A stretch of DNA of 19,280 nucleotides from positions 1 to 19,280 of the forward strand of contig JAFRJF010000190.1 of assembly GCA_017432405.1 (NCBI GenBank), written 5' to 3'. The DNA is from Clostridia bacterium. Lineage in GTDB: Bacteria; Bacillota_A; Clostridia; Christensenellales; Aristaeellaceae. Shown here one piece after another: positions 16,301-19,280 of the stretch (positions within the stretch are counted from its first letter, which is position 1; each line of letters begins with the position of its first letter). The notes beneath the pieces were generated by a model. It searched no databases. It saw nothing but the letters and a program-made list of their open reading frames with translations, and was not told the origin of the DNA. A program made the position numbers and the translations under genes.

Positions 16301-16570
16301 GGCTTCCGCGCGTCTGTGGTTGAAAGTCGATGCCAGTCGCAGGCGAAGCGATCCACGTAAGCCGGGAAAATCCCGGTGAGCACGGTGCGGCTTAGAAGTA
16401 AGTCCTGCCGGTACAAAACCGAGAGCTGCAGTAGTGGGGAGGCAGAGTCCTTAGGAGCGAACCAGCCAGCAGGCGAGTGTGGGGTCAAAGACCAGGTCAG
16501 GCGCGGAGGCCGCTTTGGACAAAATAATCGCCGCCCCCGGAATAACGGTTATTCCGGGGGCGGCGATTGA
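16301..16570 (+). ncRNA. Independently transcribed structured ncRNA, about 210 nt plus terminator (raiA-type candidate)
   Basis: No convincing protein is encoded here. The region has its own near-consensus promoter and a strong terminator, and it folds. The ends 16301-16311 and 16501-16511 pair as an 11-bp closing helix with one G-U. Inside, TAAGCC (16358-16363) pairs with GGCTTA (16389-16394) around a GGGA/TCCC hairpin with an AAA loop. CGGT/ACCG (16409-16412/16418-16421) and CTGCC/GGCAG (16405-16409/16441-16445) are further candidate stems, the last partly competing. Size, autonomous transcription and Clostridia context fit the raiA RNA class, but I cannot confirm it by sequence from memory. 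It is not RNase P, tmRNA, 6S or SRP RNA by their conserved motifs. The next plus-strand gene is 1.5 kb away, so it is not a cis riboswitch. Confidence 0.8.
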
Positions 16571-16578
16571 TTATTCTG
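16526..16578. terminator. Bidirectional terminator between the ncRNA and metK
   Basis: A perfect 21-bp inverted repeat (16526-16546 with 16548-16568), very GC-rich in its core. The plus strand continues as TTATTCTGTT and the minus strand as ATTTTGTCC. It serves the ncRNA and the convergent metK gene, whose stop lies at 16579-16581. Confidence 0.93.
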
Positions 16579-17727
16579 TTACTTTACGTACTTCCTCAGC
16601 GCTTCCACCTTGTCCAGCTTTTCCCAGGGCAGGTCCAGGTCGTCCCGGCCAAAGTGGCCGTAGCTGGCGGTCTGGGCGTATATGGGACGCTTCAGGTTCA
16701 GATCGCAGATGATGGACGCGGGGCGCAGGTCGAATTCCTTCTCGACGATCTGCGCGAGCCGGTCGTCGCTCAGCGCGCCGGTGCCGTAGCTGTCCACGAA
16801 CACCGAAACGGGCTTTGCCACGCCGATGGCGTAGGCCACACCCACTTCACACTTGCGGGCCAGACCGGCGGCAACCAGGTTCTTGGCGACGTGGCGCATG
16901 GCGTCGGCTGCGCTGCGGTCCACCTTGCAGGGGTCATTGCCGGAGACCGCGCCGCCGCCGTGGTGGGCGTAGCCGCCGTAGGTGTCCACGATGATCTTGC
17001 GCCCCGTCAGGCCGGAATCGCCCTGGGGTCCGCCGATGACGAAGCGTCCGGTGGGATTGATGAAGTATTTTGTGTCTCCGTCGATGAGCTCGGCGGGCAC
17101 CACGGGCTTGATCACCTTCTCGATCATGTCCTCGCGAATCTGTTCCTGAGAGATATCGGGCGCGTGCTGGGTGGAGATCACCACGGCATCGACGCGCAGG
17201 GCCCTGTCGTCGTCGTATTCGACGGTCACCTGGGCCTTGCCGTCGGGGCGGAGGTAGGTCAGCGTGCCGTTCTTGCGCAGCTCGGCCAGCTGCCGGGTCA
17301 GCTTGTGGGCCAGGGAGATGGCCAGGGGCATGTATTCCGGGGTCTCGTCGCAGGCGTAGCCGAACATCATGCCCTGGTCGCCGGCGCCTTGGTCGGCGTT
17401 CTCACGCACCACGCCCTGGGCGATGTCAGGGGACTGCTCGTCCACGCTGACCAGCACCGCGCAGGAACGGCCGTCAAAGCCGTACTTGGCCCTGTCATAG
17501 CCGATTTCCACGATCTTGTCCCGGGCGATCTGGTCGATGGGCACATAGACCGTGGTGCTGATCTCGCCCATCACCAGAACCATGCCTGTGGTGGCGGCGC
17601 ATTCGCAGGCCACGTGGGCGTCCGGGTCCTGGGCCAGTATGGCGTCCAGCACGGCGTCGGAGATCTGGTCGCATACCTTGTCCGGATGTCCCTCGGTGAC
17701 CGATTCGGAAGTGAAGAAATGCCTCAT
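16579..17727 (-). CDS. metK: S-adenosylmethionine synthetase, with Asn at a conserved active-site Lys
   Basis: Makes SAM from ATP and methionine. The protein has 382 residues. Conserved sites are present: H14 with TEGHPDK, QSPDI (Q99), [12 protein letters not shown] (115-126), PDGKAQV (K164), [13 protein letters not shown] (233-244) and YGHFGR near the C-terminus. The usual GGGAFSGKDP-(S/T)-KVDRSA loop reads [17 protein letters not shown]: the Lys equivalent to E. coli K265 is Asn264, while the second Lys (K268) and Asp270 remain. This residue contacts the substrate phosphates in the E. coli enzyme. ATG 17727 has AAAGGAGA upstream, and a SAM-I riboswitch lies in the leader. It probably still functions, since it is otherwise complete and regulated. 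Confidence 0.95.
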   Translation of the reverse strand: MRHFFTSESVTEGHPDKVCDQISDAVLDAILAQDPDAHVACECAATTGMVLVMGEISTTVYVPIDQIARDKIVEIGYDRAKYGFDGRSCAVLVSVDEQSPDIAQGVVRENADQGAGDQGMMFGYACDETPEYMPLAISLAHKLTRQLAELRKNGTLTYLRPDGKAQVTVEYDDDRALRVDAVVISTQHAPDISQEQIREDMIEKVIKPVVPAELIDGDTKYFINPTGRFVIGGPQGDSGLTGRKIIVDTYGGYAHHGGGAVSGNDPCKVDRSAADAMRHVAKNLVAAGLARKCEVGVAYAIGVAKPVSVFVDSYGTGALSDDRLAQIVEKEFDLRPASIICDLNLKRPIYAQTASYGHFGRDDLDLPWEKLDKVEALRKYVK

Positions 17728-17764
17728 GTCTCATTCTCCTTTTGCATGGAAAGATCAACAAAAA

Positions 17765-17783
17765 ACCCGCCCTGTCGGCGAGT
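17765..17783 (-). terminator. Riboswitch-controlled terminator upstream of metK
   Basis: On the minus strand, ACTCGCC pairs with GGGCGGGT and is followed by TTTTTTG. Its 5' arm can instead join the antiterminator hairpin (17777-17803: GGCGAG/CTCGCC plus TTGAA/TTCAA). This in turn competes with the 3' strand of riboswitch helix P1, giving the textbook SAM-off switch. Confidence 0.88.
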
Positions 17784-17800
17784 TGAAGTGGTTCAAGCTC

Positions 17801-17912
17801 GCCTCATCTTTCGGCTGCATCACCAGCCGCAGGAATTGGCACCTCGCACGCGCTGCCGTCTGCCGGTTGCCGGGCATCATCGGGCCTGTCCCTCCGCCAC
17901 TCTGGATAAGGC
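17801..17912 (-). promoter_or_regulatory. SAM-I (S-box) riboswitch aptamer controlling metK
   Basis: On the minus strand helix P1 forms between GCCTTATC (17912-17905) and GATGAGGC (17808-17801). Between them are the S-box conserved blocks: CAGAG-GGCGGAGGGAC, GGCCC-GATGA-CCCGGCAACC, and GTGCCAATTCCTGC. High SAM stabilises P1 and lets the downstream terminator form. It lies about 75 bases before the metK start. Confidence 0.96.
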
Positions 17913-17931
17913 TTTTTCTGTTGTCAATGCT

Positions 17932-17960
17932 ATTATAGCGATTGGCATATTAAGAGTCAA
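17932..17960 (-). promoter_or_regulatory. Promoter of metK
   Basis: On the minus strand TTGACT (17960-17955) and TATAAT (17937-17932) are 17 bases apart, placed just upstream of the riboswitch 5' end. Confidence 0.85.
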
Positions 17961-17988
17961 GTCAATAAAGCTGAGAAGATATGACGAT

Positions 17989-18017
17989 TTGACAAAATCC
18001 ACCGGTATTGATAAAAT
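17989..18017 (+). promoter_or_regulatory. Promoter of the gene at 18049
   Basis: TTGACA (17989-17994) and TAAAAT (18012-18017) are exactly 17 bases apart. It is divergent from the metK promoter about 30 bases away. Confidence 0.8.
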
Positions 18018-18048
18018 AGAACCATCGGCAGCGGAAGGGGAGAGCAAT

Positions 18049-18669
18049 ATGGCATTGACGATGGTGCACCTGGCAGTTGCGGACCTTTGGGCCCGCGAGC
18101 ATCCCGAATACGCGGAAAACCCTGAATTCTATTACGGGGCCATATCCCCGGACGCCATCCACATACGCGACGGCAGCGACAAATCCCATAAAAATGAAGT
18201 CCATCTGAACAACTGGTGCTCGCCCCATCCGGACGACGTGATCCAGTATTGGCGGGAGCATGCCGGGGCCTTTGACATCGGCTATGGCGTGCACGTGCTC
18301 ACGGACGGCCAGTGGGTGCCCCGCTACAAGGAAAAGCTGCCGGGGATATTGCGCCCGGACGGCCTGCTGAACACGGACATTTACTACAACGATACCTTCG
18401 TCACGGACTATAAGCTATACGATACGCGGCCCCGCCTGAGGCATATCCTCGCCCTTCTGGAAAAGGCGCAGACCCCGCAGGACCATCCGATGCTGAAGGG
18501 ATACATGTTCAGCCAGTGGCGAGCGGACCTGGTGGAGGCCTACCGGGGCGAATGTCCCCGCCACGACCCGGTTCAATTCATCGACGAGGCCTATGTCGAC
18601 GCCTTTATCGAGGAGAGCATTCCCCTGATCGAGGAAACATACCAGAAATTAATGAAATTGAGGTCTTGA
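18049..18669 (+). CDS. Putative metal-dependent hydrolase, zinc-dependent phospholipase C-like
   Basis: A 206-residue protein without signal peptide or membrane segment. Potential metal ligands are spread as in the zinc-dependent phospholipase C/S1-P1-like family: His7, Asp35 and His38 (YGAISPDAIH), His47/His52 (KSHKNEVH), His82 and Asp86 (GYGVHVLTD). The substrate is unknown and the family assignment is from motif pattern only. ATG 18049 has GGAAGGGG about eight bases upstream; the open frame extends far upstream only as antisense of metK. It is monocistronic, with its own promoter. Its TGA stop overlaps the -35 box of the tRNA operon, so transcription of the two units is tightly packed. Confidence 0.8.
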   Translation: MALTMVHLAVADLWAREHPEYAENPEFYYGAISPDAIHIRDGSDKSHKNEVHLNNWCSPHPDDVIQYWREHAGAFDIGYGVHVLTDGQWVPRYKEKLPGILRPDGLLNTDIYYNDTFVTDYKLYDTRPRLRHILALLEKAQTPQDHPMLKGYMFSQWRADLVEAYRGECPRHDPVQFIDEAYVDAFIEESIPLIEETYQKLMKLRS

Positions 18670-18694
18670 CAAATCCTGTCACAGACGCTATAAT
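18666..18694 (+). promoter_or_regulatory. Promoter of the tRNA operon
   Basis: Consensus TTGACA (18666-18671) and TATAAT (18689-18694), 17 bases apart. The -35 box contains the stop codon of the preceding gene. Confidence 0.92.
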
Positions 18695-18757
18695 ATCTTC
18701 CGTTGGCTGTCGCGGCTGCTTTCCCGGTGATTCGGGCAGCGCGTTCATCCCCGACTT

Positions 18758-18839
18758 GCGGGCGTGGCGGAATTGGCAGACGCGCCAGATTTAGGTTCTG
18801 GTGCCACACGGCGTATGGGTTCAAGTCCCTTCGCCCGCA
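18758..18839 (+). tRNA. tRNA-Leu (anticodon TAG)
   Basis: The acceptor stem GCGGGCG pairs with CGCCCGC, and the anticodon stem CCAGA/TCTGG encloses a loop with TAG. It has the long variable arm of tRNA-Leu. The 3' CCA is not encoded (ACCT follows the acceptor), unlike the other four tRNAs here. Confidence 0.95.
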
Positions 18840-18851
18840 CCTGATCGGTAT

Positions 18852-18927
18852 GCGGTAGTAGCTCAGTTGGTAGAGCGCCACCTTGCCAAGGTGGAGGTCG
18901 CGAGTCCGAGTCTCGTCTACCGCTCCA
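18852..18927 (+). tRNA. tRNA-Gly (anticodon GCC), copy 1
   Basis: Cloverleaf with acceptor GCGGTAG/CTACCGC and anticodon loop TTGCCAA. CCA is encoded at 18925-18927. It is identical to the copy at 19035-19110. Confidence 0.96.
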
Positions 18928-18945
18928 GCCTTCCCATTGAAGCGT

Positions 18946-19019
18946 GCGGGTGTAACTCAATGGTAGAGTTCCAGCCTTCCAAGCTGGCTACGTGGGTTCG
19001 ATTCCCATCACCCGCTCCA
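18946..19019 (+). tRNA. tRNA-Gly (anticodon TCC)
   Basis: Acceptor GCGGGTG/CACCCGC, anticodon stem CCAGC/GCTGG around CTTCCAA, CCA encoded at the 3' end. Confidence 0.96.
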
Positions 19020-19034
19020 CTCACCGTTCGACCT

Positions 19035-19110
19035 GCGGTAGTAGCTCAGTTGGTAGAGCGCCACCTTGCCAAGGTGGAGGTCGCGAGTCCGAGTCTCGTC
19101 TACCGCTCCA
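19035..19110 (+). tRNA. tRNA-Gly (anticodon GCC), copy 2
   Basis: The same 76 bases as the copy at 18852-18927, including the encoded CCA. The two copies flank the tRNA-Gly(TCC) gene as a direct repeat. Confidence 0.96.
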
Positions 19111-19113
19111 TAT

Positions 19114-19189
19114 GCACCATTAGCTCAGTTGGTAGAGCACCTGACTCTTAATCAGGGTGTCCAGGGTTCGAGCCCCTGATGGTGTACCA
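19114..19189 (+). tRNA. tRNA-Lys (anticodon CTT)
   Basis: Acceptor GCACCAT/ATGGTGT, anticodon stem CCTGA/TCAGG around CTCTTAA, CCA encoded at 19187-19189. It is last of the tRNA operon and is followed at once by a terminator hairpin. Confidence 0.95.
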
Positions 19190-19216
19190 AAGCCACCCGG
19201 AAGGGTGGCTTCATTG
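19190..19216 (+). terminator. Terminator of the tRNA operon
   Basis: A perfect 9-bp stem (AAGCCACCC, 19190-19198; GGGTGGCTT, 19203-19211) with a GGAA tetraloop. The following TCATTGTT is only moderately T-rich. Confidence 0.75.
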
Positions 19217-19219
19217 TTG

Positions 19220-19265
19220 GTCAGGTGCTCGAAGGGCGGGGATCGAGCCCCTGATGGTGTCCAAA
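19220..19265 (+). repeat. Partial duplicate of the tRNA-Lys 3' end
   Basis: 18 bases at 19243-19260 (TCGAGCCCCTGATGGTGT) repeat 19168-19185 of tRNA-Lys exactly, and similarity extends either side (TCAGG upstream, CCAAA downstream). It cannot form a tRNA. Such 3'-end copies are typical attachment-site footprints of elements that integrate in tRNA genes, but only 75 bases separate the copies here, so a decayed tandem duplication is equally possible. Confidence 0.6.
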
Positions 19266-19280
19266 GGGGCTGTCTCAAAC
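19266..19280. mobile_element. Possible insertion-sequence end at the window edge
   Basis: The last bases, GGGGCTGTCTCAAAC, resemble terminal inverted repeats of some transposase families that begin GGGCTGTCTCA. Only 15 bases are visible, so this is a weak call. Confidence 0.25.

Noticed and set aside
16301..16570. SAM or cobalamin riboswitch, group II intron, RNase P or tmRNA in this interval
   Set aside because: None of their conserved cores is visible, and no plus-strand gene follows closely. Some general similarity to intron-like text was considered, but there is no domain V or reverse transcriptase.
16567..18048. N-terminal 494 codons of a long plus-strand frame that ends with the hydrolase gene
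   Set aside because: This part is antisense to metK and its riboswitch. The real gene begins at ATG 18049, with its own promoter and ribosome site.

Overview
The window looks like a chromosomal segment of an anaerobic, GC-rich acetogenic member of the Clostridia/Firmicutes. The evidence is a Wood-Ljungdahl (reductive acetyl-CoA) gene set, a SAM-I riboswitch upstream of metK, strong SD sequences, consensus sigma-A promoters and Firmicutes-type gene families. I cannot name a genus. Several Wood-Ljungdahl partners (acsC, acsD, acsE, metF, formate dehydrogenase) are not in this window, so the pathway is at least partly split across the genome.

Layout. 1-4019 (+): folate (methyl) branch operon, with the 3' part of fhs, then fchA, folD and a DUF1576-like polytopic membrane protein. 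It is closed by a large bidirectional terminator. 4055-6969 (-): an accessory stretch holding 5-formyl-THF cyclo-ligase, a SAM methyltransferase, an XRE/zinc-ribbon regulator, a degenerate gut-Clostridia-type repeat, a truncated second copy of the cyclo-ligase 5' end, and an AT-richer gene that may be nuclease-like. 7089-12055 (-): carbonyl-branch operon acsA (Ni-CODH, TTG start) - cooC (nickel-insertion ATPase) - acsB (acetyl-CoA synthase), with its own terminator. 12056-12467: divergent control region with a promoter facing each way. 12468-12848 (+): a four-cluster ferredoxin, then a strong terminator. 13003-15259 (+): a MoxR AAA+ ATPase overlapping a CoxE-like VWA protein that starts with a very Cys/His-rich segment. 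15349-16269 (+): metA. 16301 to about 16570 (+): an independently transcribed structured RNA. 16579-17727 (-): metK under a SAM-I riboswitch. 18049-18669 (+): a putative metal-dependent hydrolase. 18758-19189 (+): five tRNA genes (Leu, Gly, Gly, Gly, Lys), followed by a partial duplicate of the tRNA-Lys 3' end and a possible IS end.

How the genes work together. Fhs, FchA and FolD take formate to methylene-THF, and the cyclo-ligase returns 5-formyl-THF to the same pool. AcsA reduces CO2 to CO, CooC helps load nickel, and AcsB condenses CO, methyl and CoA. The divergent polyferredoxin is a plausible electron carrier for AcsA. MetA and MetK supply methionine and SAM.

Most interesting points: (1) the MoxR/CoxE-like pair with a 7-Cys/7-His N-terminus next to the Ni-CODH/ACS operon, a candidate metallocentre maturation system; (2) a roughly 210-nt ncRNA whose predicted transcription start coincides with its closing helix; (3) a FolD whose usual cyclohydrolase lysine position appears to be Ala, beside a dedicated cyclohydrolase; (4) a MetK with Asn at a normally invariant active-site Lys; (5) two same-direction copies of the cyclo-ligase 5' end flanking a small island.
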